From contig JAKRWB010000041.1 of assembly GCA_022353185.1 (NCBI GenBank), positions 1-5,900 on the forward strand: a stretch of DNA of 5,900 nt. Reading direction: 5' to 3'. Within the stretch, counting starts at the first letter, position 1, and every line of letters starts with the position of its first letter. The notes under the pieces were generated by a model. It was not told the origin of the DNA. It searched no databases and saw only the letters and a list, made by a program, of their open reading frames with translations. Below are positions 1 through 5,834 of this stretch, piece by piece. This DNA comes from ANME-2 cluster archaeon. GTDB lineage: Archaea; Halobacteriota; Methanosarcinia; Methanosarcinales; Methanocomedenaceae. A program made the translations under genes and the position numbers.

Positions 1-52
1 TAAGGTCATTCAGGAAATCAATCATTTCCTTTTCATCTTTTACTTTGTTCAT
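1..52 (-). CDS. 5' end of an unidentified protein gene, truncated by the window edge
   Basis: Read on the minus strand from an ATG at 52, the frame stays open to the window edge and gives 17 residues beginning MNKVKDEKEMIDFLNDL, a charged, helix-like N-terminus. The same frame is open further upstream to another ATG at 118, adding 22 residues, before an in-frame TGA at 128-130. I prefer 52 because a TATA-like element at 74-82 would place transcription start within a few bases of that ATG, which fits a leaderless mRNA, and no Shine-Dalgarno site precedes either ATG. Too little protein is visible to name a family. The gene diverges from the KaiC-like operon that begins at 258. Confidence 0.45.
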   Translation of the reverse strand, partial: MNKVKDEKEMIDFLNDL

Positions 53-73
53 TTGATACAATGTTGCTTTTAT

Positions 74-82
74 CTTTATATA
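74..82 (-). promoter_or_regulatory. TATA box of the divergent minus-strand gene
   Basis: On the minus strand the sequence reads TATATAAAG. Its centre lies about 26 bp upstream of the ATG at 52, the usual archaeal TATA-to-start distance, so a leaderless transcript is predicted. No clear purine-rich BRE is seen upstream of it. Confidence 0.4.
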
Positions 83-189
83 CAGATAAAGATTTCGATG
101 ATATATGCCACGTTCCATCTTTACGTATCATAATTAAACAACATCGGCAACACATCGTATACTTTGTGCACCATTTACACTGACAAGAA

Positions 190-199
190 TTTATATATA
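190..199 (+). promoter_or_regulatory. TATA box of the KaiC-like operon
   Basis: TTTATATATA is a near-consensus archaeal TATA box preceded by the purine-rich GACAAGAA, a possible BRE. Transcription would begin near 220, leaving a leader of roughly 37 nt that includes the Shine-Dalgarno site at 247-253. A second AT-rich element, GTATATCT at 211-218, sits inside a small inverted repeat (ACAG-tatat-CTGT, 208-220) and could be an alternative TATA box or an operator over the start site. Confidence 0.5.
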
Positions 200-246
200 C
201 TACAATGACAGTATATCTGTTAAGAATAAATTTTATAGAAAAAAAA

Positions 247-253
247 GGGTGAT
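247..253 (+). promoter_or_regulatory. Shine-Dalgarno site that sets the start of the first KaiC-like gene
   Basis: GGGTGAT matches the complement of the archaeal 16S rRNA 3' end and lies 4 nt before the ATG at 258. In-frame GTG at 249 and ATG at 252 fall inside this site and are therefore unlikely starts. Confidence 0.7.
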
Positions 254-257
254 GGTA

Positions 258-971
258 ATGTTAACATATAAAACGGGTGTCAATGGACTGGATGAAATGT
301 TGAAAGGTGGAATACCTGCAAAGTCAATCACTACGCTTATCGGTCCGGCAGGTAGTGGCAAAACAATAATGTCGCTTCAGTTCCTGTATAATAATTTGGC
401 AGACGGAAAAATGTGCATCTATGTAAGTTCTTCCCATTCAAGGAAGGAGCTGGTCGAAAATTCATTAGCATTTGGATGGGATTTCATGCCCTACCTGGAG
501 AATCGCCAATTAATAATGATGAAATTCGACCCGGTAAAAATCAAGGTAAAAGATTCTGAGATTCACCTGATTTCAGGATTTCTGGATGAACTTCCTGAAT
601 TCCTGTATTCCCATAAGGCTGATGTAGTTGTTATAGATTCCATAACAGAATTCTTGATGCTTTGCAGAAGCGATATTGAACGAAGAGGACGTCTGTTAAA
701 CCTGTTTTCAGTAATGAAGGAAAATCAAAATCTAGTATGGATAACGTCAGAAACCGAAGTGAATTCTACTCATAGTAAATACGGGATTGTTGAATTTGTT
801 GCTGATGGAATTATAACATTGAGACGAATTCAATCAGAAGACCTGGCTGAATTACTTCATGTTATTCAAATTAATAAAATGAGGTGGATTAAGCATTCCA
901 GGGAGATAAGGCAATACGATATTACCGCAACAGGAATCGAAGTATACAATAAATACCAGGTAATGATTTGA
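258..971 (+). CDS. Single-domain KaiC-like (RecA superfamily) ATPase
   Basis: The product is a 237-residue, cytoplasmic-looking KaiC-family P-loop protein, about the size of one KaiC domain. Seen: the family N-terminus TGVNGLDEMLKGGIP (residues 6-20), Walker A GPAGSGKT (29-36), Walker B VVVID ending at D127, and a C-terminal KMRW...IRQYDIT stretch (207-223) like the KaiC inter-subunit motif, retaining K207 and R209. The two catalytic glutamates normally following the first strand after Walker A (FEES) are replaced by S58-S59-H60-S61. ATP binding is therefore likely but hydrolysis may be weak or absent, as reported for the archaellum protein ArlH. The ATG at 258 was chosen because GGGTGAT lies 4 nt upstream. 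It is the first gene of an operon; the next start lies 10 nt after the stop. The exact role is unknown; signalling or scaffold function is an inference. GvpD- or ArlH-like roles are alternatives, but no gas-vesicle or archaellum genes are nearby. Confidence 0.88.
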   Translation: MLTYKTGVNGLDEMLKGGIPAKSITTLIGPAGSGKTIMSLQFLYNNLADGKMCIYVSSSHSRKELVENSLAFGWDFMPYLENRQLIMMKFDPVKIKVKDSEIHLISGFLDELPEFLYSHKADVVVIDSITEFLMLCRSDIERRGRLLNLFSVMKENQNLVWITSETEVNSTHSKYGIVEFVADGIITLRRIQSEDLAELLHVIQINKMRWIKHSREIRQYDITATGIEVYNKYQVMI

Positions 972-975
972 GGTG
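970..975 (+). promoter_or_regulatory. Shine-Dalgarno site of the second operon gene
   Basis: GAGGTG overlaps the stop of the preceding gene and lies 6 nt before the ATG at 982. The in-frame GTG at 973 is part of this site, so a start there would be an artefact. Confidence 0.65.
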
Positions 976-981
976 CCTAAA

Positions 982-1716
982 ATGTCTGAAATTTTATTTG
1001 AACAGGAAAATGAACTCCCAGAAGGCAGTACATTATTGCTTACTGCACCTGTAGCAAATACTGAGAAAGAGTTATACAACTCGATATTAAAAACCATTTC
1101 AAATTCTGAAGTTGATAACATTATCTGGATTTGTTATCAAAAGGTTCCAAATGACATTATTGATTACCTGATCCAGATTAATACATCCCAGGAAACTATT
1201 GACAAAATACATTTTATAGACATGATGAGCAATATGCTCGGTCTTGGGCAAAAAAATATGAACTCATCATATTGTTCAACTCCAACAGAATATAACTGTC
1301 TGCTGCGCAATATTGAACAGTTTACAGATAGTGAATGCAAATGCCTGATTATTTTTGATAACCTTAATGCATTAATGTCCTATGACATGATTGAACGGAT
1401 GATAAGATTCATCAGGAACCTGAATAATCTTTCATCCAGCAAAAAATGTCCGATTATCTATCTTGGAATTTCAGGTGGAAGCAGTCATGAAATTGAGATC
1501 TCCATACACGCTGCTATGGACAACATCTATCATTTACAGGGGAACATCGTCAAGACACCAAAAATGGATTCCTGGGATAAGTTCAAAAGTGTATCCTGGA
1601 CTGACGTTTTCACATTAAACTCTCCGATTATGTTTATTTTGTTTATTGTGATGATGGTAACAAATATTTTTCTTTTGGTTGCATTAAGTGTAATAGTCTT
1701 GACGTTACGCTTCTAA
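982..1716 (+). CDS. Degenerate RecA/KaiC-fold protein with a C-terminal membrane anchor
   Basis: The product has 244 residues and no family I can name with certainty. Its layout follows a KaiC-like domain: a first strand and loop at GSTLLLTAPVANTEKE (15-30) where Walker A should be, but with no GK[ST]; a strand at 46-52 (NIIWICY); a helix-rich middle; a Walker B-like strand CLIIFDNLNAL (121-131) with D126; and a later strand PIIYLGI (157-163). Residues 215-241 are strongly hydrophobic (one membrane helix, or a tight hairpin), ending in R-F, so the protein resembles a tail-anchored protein with the domain in the cytoplasm. It resembles the general pattern of archaeal RecA-like domains that lost the P-loop (DUF835-type), but that assignment is inference. 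It lies between a functional-looking KaiC-like ATPase and a coiled-coil gene, with gaps of 10 and 13 nt, so it may anchor the ATPase to the membrane. Confidence 0.8.
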   Translation: MSEILFEQENELPEGSTLLLTAPVANTEKELYNSILKTISNSEVDNIIWICYQKVPNDIIDYLIQINTSQETIDKIHFIDMMSNMLGLGQKNMNSSYCSTPTEYNCLLRNIEQFTDSECKCLIIFDNLNALMSYDMIERMIRFIRNLNNLSSSKKCPIIYLGISGGSSHEIEISIHAAMDNIYHLQGNIVKTPKMDSWDKFKSVSWTDVFTLNSPIMFILFIVMMVTNIFLLVALSVIVLTLRF

Positions 1717-1725
1717 AGAGGTGAT
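1717..1725 (+). promoter_or_regulatory. Shine-Dalgarno site of the third operon gene
   Basis: AGAGGTGAT directly follows the preceding stop codon and lies 4 nt before the ATG at 1730. It is the strongest ribosome binding site of the operon and rules out the in-frame GTG at 1721 as the start. Confidence 0.7.
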
Positions 1726-1729
1726 TAAA

Positions 1730-2086
1730 ATGACTCCCGAGATAAAAGAATTAGAGGGTTTGTCACCTGAAAACAGGCGCAGGATGCTTGCAGATACTGA
1801 AATAAAGTATAAGACTGTAATTAAAGAGCTGCAGGAAACGACAGAGTATATTGATGAACTTGTTGGCAAGTTAGCTGGCAAAAAAAATAACAATTTCACT
1901 ACTCTTTTAACTACTTTGTTGCAAATAATTCACATACAATCTAAGATGCTAACTGATATACGATTGGAATTAAATGAGATTTCAAATGAGCATAATGCTG
2001 AACTCCATTATATACATTTGAACCTTGAAATCATGTACAAGAGCATCAGTGATATTGACCATAACATATTAGAGTTGAAAAAATAA
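1730..2086 (+). CDS. Small helical, probably coiled-coil protein, function unknown
   Basis: The product is 118 residues, not recognised as a known family. It is almost entirely charged-amphipathic and helix-forming: a short N-terminal segment with LSPENRRRML (11-20), a likely helix at 21-48 rich in E and K with spaced hydrophobics, a basic/asparagine break KKNNNF (51-56), and a long likely coiled coil at 57-117. It has no cysteine, no signal peptide and no convincing membrane helix; LLTTLLQIIHI (59-69) is too short and sits in an amphipathic pattern. A strong Shine-Dalgarno site 4 nt upstream supports the ATG at 1730. As last gene of the KaiC-like operon it is a candidate partner or oligomerisation factor for the two upstream proteins, which is inference from position only. 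Confidence 0.8.
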   Translation: MTPEIKELEGLSPENRRRMLADTEIKYKTVIKELQETTEYIDELVGKLAGKKNNNFTTLLTTLLQIIHIQSKMLTDIRLELNEISNEHNAELHYIHLNLEIMYKSISDIDHNILELKK

Positions 2087-2090
2087 ACGG

Positions 2091-2103
2091 ATAATTGAAT
2101 TAT
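2091..2103. terminator. Possible bidirectional terminator between convergent operons
   Basis: The spacer between the two convergent stops is only 13 bp. ATAATT-G-AATTAT is an AT-only inverted repeat followed on the plus strand by TTTT (2103-2106); on the minus strand a run of six T lies at 2083-2078. Archaeal termination relies mainly on T-rich tracts, so both transcripts could end here, with short 3' overlaps. The hairpin itself would be very weak. Confidence 0.3.
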
Positions 2104-3242
2104 TTTGCTGACCTTCGCATAATCATTTTTATCCTGGCAACAACTTCTTCCGGTAAAAAGGGTTTTGTGATATAGTCATCAATACCCAATCCCATCCCCT
2201 GGAGTTTTTCATCAGTTCCAGCCTTTGCAGTTATCATAATAACAGGGATGTATTTTGTAGTCCTGTGGGATTTTAGAATATCCACAACCTCATATCCGTC
2301 CATTTCCGGCATCGTAATGTCCAGCAGTATGATGTCAGGACCTTCAGCAAGGACCATTCCCAGAGCTTCTTTGCCATTGTGTGCTTCCACGAACTGCCAA
2401 TCTTCAAACTGGAAGATTTTTTTTAACAGCGCAATTATTTCAGGAGAATCATCTGCTACCAATATCTTCAATCTATCGTCAGTACTTCCCCCGAATCCAG
2501 ATCTCAATTCGTCCAGTTCTACCATTTTTACAGATGTTTCATCAATTTTATTATCCGCTTTCGGGAGGATGAAATAACCGACTGCAATGTATATTGCGGA
2601 ATATAAAAATGAAGCAAATGTCTTGGTCACAATATGGGCCTGCAGGATGCCGGGAGAGGCAAGTCCGCTAATGCATAAACCCCCTACAAATATCAAACTA
2701 TCTGCATAAAGTGCAAGAGTCAACGAAATAAATACGTTTATGAATTTGTATTTGCTTATACCGGACAGGAAATTATAAATAACAAATAACATGAATGCAC
2801 TGACAATAAATCCCAATATTGAAAAGAATAAAATTGATGTATTTGAATGTAATAAAGTGTACAGTAATTCAAAATCAAAAGGTGACAAGGGACTGAGTAA
2901 ATATTCAGCCTTTATTAAAAATAAACTATTAACAAATATCAATAAAAGGGAAGTTAAAACAATTCCAAACATAAATCTTCGTGCTTCTTCGACACTTCTG
3001 AGATCACAGACAATAATAAAGGCAAAAAGTATTAGTGGAGCTACGGTAGCAGATGTACCTGCAATAGAAAAGTCAAGAAATCTGAACAATGATATACCTG
3101 CTGTGATATTCCCATGTATCAGAATTCCAGCAAGGAACATGTAAAATGGAATTAATCCGTACCTGGTATTTAGCTTGAACAGCCCGATACTTACCAAAGC
3201 GAAAATTACAATTTCCAGAGCATATATTAATATCTCGATCAT
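2100..3242 (-). CDS. Seven-helix membrane protein with C-terminal response-regulator receiver domain
   Basis: The product has 380 residues. About seven hydrophobic helices can be read (roughly 4-22, 30-48, 64-79, 90-110, 134-158, 167-190, 205-225), then a polar linker (227-257) and a complete CheY-like receiver domain (258-378). The receiver has the acidic pair D264-D265, the phospho-acceptor D308 in LLDITMPEMDGYE, T338 in MITAK and K360 in TKPF, so it should be phosphorylatable. No histidine kinase, PAS, HTH or enzymatic output domain follows. The membrane part has some resemblance to VUT/YhhQ-type transporters (for example ALYADSLIFVGG, 177-188), but this is weak and tentative. The start is well fixed: in-frame stops lie just upstream and no other ATG, GTG or TTG intervenes, though no Shine-Dalgarno site is visible. 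It lies 38 bp behind the double KaiC-like gene and is probably cotranscribed. Role: likely a membrane sensor or phosphate-accepting partner; the kinase is not in the window. Confidence 0.88.
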   Translation of the reverse strand: MIEILIYALEIVIFALVSIGLFKLNTRYGLIPFYMFLAGILIHGNITAGISLFRFLDFSIAGTSATVAPLILFAFIIVCDLRSVEEARRFMFGIVLTSLLLIFVNSLFLIKAEYLLSPLSPFDFELLYTLLHSNTSILFFSILGFIVSAFMLFVIYNFLSGISKYKFINVFISLTLALYADSLIFVGGLCISGLASPGILQAHIVTKTFASFLYSAIYIAVGYFILPKADNKIDETSVKMVELDELRSGFGGSTDDRLKILVADDSPEIIALLKKIFQFEDWQFVEAHNGKEALGMVLAEGPDIILLDITMPEMDGYEVVDILKSHRTTKYIPVIMITAKAGTDEKLQGMGLGIDDYITKPFLPEEVVARIKMIMRRSAK

Positions 3243-3280
3243 GTTTTCATTGTGTAATTTATCAGTTTACTAATACTGAA

Positions 3281-4765
3281 TTATTTAAATAGTTTTTTTC
3301 CGGCTTTCAGCGCTTCTTTAAAATGTTCAGAAACAACTGGAGTATCGCTTGTAAGACCCCTATATTCTTTGAGGGAATCCAATATCTCAATTCCACGGTC
3401 TGATATCGTAAATTCCTTGATATCGCTATCAAAGTCGCTTCCCTGTAGTTTTAATACAAGGAGAGATTTCTTTATCCCTGCTTCAATTTCAATGTTTCTA
3501 AGGAGGATTATGGAATCCATAACAAAAGGAAGACCAGTATCAGGGATATTGATCGGACCGATAATTTCAGGTAATTCATAGGTGAATATGGATGATATGT
3601 TATGATTCCTGAAATACTTGGTCAAGGATAAAATATACATCCTAAGCTCTTCAGGGTTAGGAATTGCCTGGCTAAGACCTGAAATACTTTCAATTAATAC
3701 TCTTTTCACACCGATATTATCAATAATTTCCTGTATCTGCAAAACCAGTTCATCCGGGAATACATAACCATGAGGGTGATATATGAATCTCAGGATGTCT
3801 TCCTTTTCATATTTTTCAAGGTCAAGGCCGAAGGATTCTGCCGATTTAATAATTTCCTTTGCTTCACTTTCAAAAGATATGATTAGGCAGGGTTCTTTGT
3901 TAAGTATACCATTGGCAATAAAGTGGAGGCCCAGTACTGATTTCCCACATCCTGCACTACCCGCCACCATTGTGGCACTGGATTTGGGCAGGCCGCCTTT
4001 CATCATCTTGTCCAGGTTCTTTATGCCTGTATTTATCTTTCCTGATTCTATTTCTGAATCAATCAGGGAAGGCATGAACCGGGGGAATACTTTTATTCCG
4101 TCCCCGGTTATCCGGTATGTGTGTTCTCCTTTGAAAAAATCTGAACCCCTCATCTTTGAAACTTCAATATAGCTCTGCCTTTCTTTGCCGATAGAATGAC
4201 TGTCCAGGAAAATTACACCATCGACCATATAGCTCCACGGATTGTCTGTAAGTTCATTTCCAGATAATTCACCAGTCATAAGCAGTAATGCATTCCATGC
4301 CTCAAATTCAGAAAAAAGGCTAAGGGCAAAACCGCGCTTTTCAGGATAGTCAAGCTTCCTTTCTTCAAAGGTTTTTATAATATATTCTAAGATAGTGATA
4401 GGGTCAATGACCACTATTGAAGGATTATATTTCAGGACCTTGTCCCGAATGAACTCATATATGGCAAAATCGCCTTTTTCGATAATTCCTCTTTCAACAT
4501 TACTGATCTTCAATTTTCCTGATTCTATCAGGTTGTTATCAAAAAACGAATATTGTGACATGGATCTAATGATCATGGAAGAGGATTCAGATAACATTGA
4601 AAAGAATATGCAGGTTTCACCTTTTTTTGCAGCATTGAACAACATTTGCATACACATAGTTGTCTTTCCGGAACCTGCCGGTCCTGCAATTAATATTGCC
4701 GATGGTTTGATGAATCCTCCATGAAGAATCTCATCCAATCCATTTATCTCAGTAGAAATTTTCAT
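3281..4765 (-). CDS. Double-domain KaiC-like ATPase
   Basis: The product has 494 residues with two tandem KaiC domains, close to the length of cyanobacterial KaiC. Domain 1 (about 1-235) has Walker A GPAGSGKT (28-35), Walker B VVID with D121 and the interface motif KMRGSDF (204-210). Domain 2 (about 242-470) has Walker A GSAGCGKS (269-276), but Walker B reads RVLIES with E359 instead of Asp, and the interface motif is KLQGSDF with Q441 in place of Arg. The catalytic glutamate pair is incomplete in both: S59-E60 in domain 1, E299-S300 in domain 2. Where clock KaiC has its Ser/Thr phosphosites before TDTIILL, this protein has P413-F414 before MDSIILL, so clock-type autophosphorylation is not expected. 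No KaiA or KaiB gene is near. The basic C-terminal tail ends in EALKAGKKLFK. It heads a probable two-gene operon with the 7TM-receiver gene. A signalling ATPase is the safest call. Confidence 0.92.
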   Translation of the reverse strand: MKISTEINGLDEILHGGFIKPSAILIAGPAGSGKTTMCMQMLFNAAKKGETCIFFSMLSESSSMIIRSMSQYSFFDNNLIESGKLKISNVERGIIEKGDFAIYEFIRDKVLKYNPSIVVIDPITILEYIIKTFEERKLDYPEKRGFALSLFSEFEAWNALLLMTGELSGNELTDNPWSYMVDGVIFLDSHSIGKERQSYIEVSKMRGSDFFKGEHTYRITGDGIKVFPRFMPSLIDSEIESGKINTGIKNLDKMMKGGLPKSSATMVAGSAGCGKSVLGLHFIANGILNKEPCLIISFESEAKEIIKSAESFGLDLEKYEKEDILRFIYHPHGYVFPDELVLQIQEIIDNIGVKRVLIESISGLSQAIPNPEELRMYILSLTKYFRNHNISSIFTYELPEIIGPINIPDTGLPFVMDSIILLRNIEIEAGIKKSLLVLKLQGSDFDSDIKEFTISDRGIEILDSLKEYRGLTSDTPVVSEHFKEALKAGKKLFK

Positions 4766-4819
4766 TCTGATATCCCACGACCAAACTGAATAACTTTGGT
4801 AGTATATTATTGTTGTAAC

Positions 4820-4835
4820 TTATAAGATTTTTCCC
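4820..4835 (-). promoter_or_regulatory. Promoter (BRE plus TATA) of the double KaiC-like gene
   Basis: On the minus strand GGGAAAAA is followed by TCTTATAA, resembling a purine-rich BRE and a TATA box, with transcription expected near 4797 and a leader of about 30 nt. A second TATA-like stretch (AATAATATACT, about 4802-4812) is an alternative. The translation start at 4765 is preceded only by a weak G-rich site, GTGGGA. Confidence 0.4.
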
Positions 4836-4849
4836 TGTGTCCTGGGAAA
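4830..4849. promoter_or_regulatory. Inverted repeat abutting the promoter, candidate operator
   Basis: TTTCCC (4830-4835) and GGGAAA (4844-4849) form a perfect 6-bp inverted repeat with an 8-bp centre. One arm overlaps the BRE of the double KaiC-like gene, a typical position for an archaeal repressor or activator site. No T-tract follows on the minus strand, so a terminator for the upstream adenylyltransferase gene is less likely. Confidence 0.35.
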
Positions 4850-4879
4850 CAGTGAAGTTCATTTTGGATCACTTAGTTT

Positions 4880-5689
4880 TTACCATATCCTGCATGATTC
4901 ACCATACAGTTCTTCCTGAATACTGTCGATCCTGGGCTCGTCACCGCATACAGGACACTGAGGATTCTTGCGTATCTTGATCTCATCAAATGTCATGTTC
5001 AGGGCATCATAATATATCATCCTGCCAAAAAGTAACTCACCGATACCAAGCAGGTATTTCACAACTTCTGTGGCCTGGATAACACCAATAATACCGGGCA
5101 GCACACCCAGCACCCCTACTTCCTGGCCGGACGGAACCATGTCTGGTGGCGGCGCATGTTCGAACAGGCAGCGATAGCAGGGTCCTTTTCCGGGAATTAT
5201 GGTTGTGACCTGCCCCTCGAACCTGAAGATACTGCCATGGGACAGGGGGGTTTTTGTCAGCACGCAGGCATCGTTGACCATATACCGGGTGGCGAAATTA
5301 TCTGAACAGTCCACCACGATATCATAATCCTTGATGATATCCATGATATTACTGGCATCCAGCCGCGTTTCGTAGGGTACGACCTTCACGTCTGGATTCA
5401 GTCGCTCAACGAACTCGGCTGCTGAGAGCACCTTGGGCTTATCCACATTCCCGCCGTGTATGACCTGGCGCTGCAGGTTACTAAGGTCAACCACGTCATC
5501 ATCTACAACCCCCAGCGTGCCAATTCCGGTAGCGGCCAGGTACTGGATGACAGGAGAGCCAAGACCTCCTGCCCCGATGCACAGCACTTTTGAGTCCAGC
5601 AGTTTCTGCTGCCCTTTACCGCCGACTTCGGTAAGAATGATGTGCCGTGAGTACCGCCGTATCTGTTCTTCATTCAATCCGCCTATCAT
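4880..5689 (-). CDS. moeB: MoeB/ThiF/HesA-family E1-like adenylyltransferase
   Basis: The product has 269 residues. MoeB/ThiF enzymes adenylate the C-terminal glycine of ubiquitin-fold sulfur carriers (MoaD, ThiS or archaeal SAMPs) for molybdopterin, thiamine or tRNA thiolation. Seen: the N-terminal RRYSRHIIL (11-19, with R15), nucleotide loop GAGGLGSP (39-46), DDDVVDLSNLQRQ (63-75) with R74, K86, the active-site DCSDN (127-131, D130), and two zinc pairs CYRC (171-174) and CPVC (245-248). All match E. coli MoeB closely, with about 20 extra C-terminal residues ending ESCRIW and no rhodanese domain. The oddity is the loop before GVLGVLPG, where the conserved Cys (C187 in E. coli MoeB, C188 in Haloferax UbaA) is G188 here. 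The start is supported by AGGAG 10 nt upstream. Its base composition is visibly richer in GC than the KaiC-like genes. Which carrier it serves cannot be told. Confidence 0.92.
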   Translation of the reverse strand: MIGGLNEEQIRRYSRHIILTEVGGKGQQKLLDSKVLCIGAGGLGSPVIQYLAATGIGTLGVVDDDVVDLSNLQRQVIHGGNVDKPKVLSAAEFVERLNPDVKVVPYETRLDASNIMDIIKDYDIVVDCSDNFATRYMVNDACVLTKTPLSHGSIFRFEGQVTTIIPGKGPCYRCLFEHAPPPDMVPSGQEVGVLGVLPGIIGVIQATEVVKYLLGIGELLFGRMIYYDALNMTFDEIKIRKNPQCPVCGDEPRIDSIQEELYGESCRIW

Positions 5690-5699
5690 CTGAATATTT

Positions 5700-5704
5700 C
5701 TCCT
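5700..5704 (-). promoter_or_regulatory. Shine-Dalgarno site of the adenylyltransferase gene
   Basis: AGGAG on the minus strand lies 10 nt upstream of the ATG at 5689, slightly long spacing but the only purine-rich site in the leader, and it supports that start. Confidence 0.5.
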
Positions 5705-5762
5705 GGGTTGTAGTGAGATATTACTGGGGGTTGTATTTAGTTTACTGAAGTATTACGGGTAC

Positions 5763-5772
5763 AAATATATTA
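5763..5772 (-). promoter_or_regulatory. Probable TATA box of the adenylyltransferase gene
   Basis: The minus strand reads TAATATATTT. Transcription would begin near 5742, giving a leader of about 50 nt that contains the Shine-Dalgarno site. It is the clearest AT-rich element upstream of the gene; no distinct BRE is recognised. Confidence 0.35.
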
Positions 5773-5834
5773 TGATGGTGAGAGTTTGATTTTATTGGTT
5801 CTATCAGGGACATTTTCATCAAAAGTCAAACGTT

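Noticed and set aside
852..1121. Minus-strand open frame of 89 codons
   Set aside because: It is antisense across the junction of two well-supported operon genes with good ribosome binding sites.
258..2086. Archaellum (arlH) or gas-vesicle (gvpD) operon
   Set aside because: The first gene is of the same KaiC-like superfamily, but neither neighbour resembles archaellum ATPase or membrane platform proteins or gas-vesicle structural proteins.
2791..3144. Plus-strand open frame of 117 codons
   Set aside because: It lies entirely antisense to the membrane-helix part of the 7TM-receiver gene, has no ribosome binding site and no recognisable motif; it is a shadow frame.
3262..3279. Small inverted repeat TCAGT-N8-ACTGA between the double KaiC-like and 7TM-receiver genes
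   Set aside because: Five AT-rich pairs with an 8-nt loop and no T-tract are too weak to call a terminator or processing site.
3783..4172. Plus-strand open frame of 129 codons
   Set aside because: It is antisense to the double KaiC-like gene, whose Walker and interface motifs cover the same bases.
3281..4765. Circadian clock kaiC
   Set aside because: The double-domain architecture fits, but the Ser/Thr phosphosites are replaced by Pro-Phe, catalytic and interface residues are altered, and no kaiA or kaiB is present.
5433..5693. Plus-strand open frame of 86 codons
   Set aside because: It is antisense to the conserved N-terminal half of the adenylyltransferase; its Ser/Pro/Arg-rich composition is typical of a shadow in GC-richer DNA.
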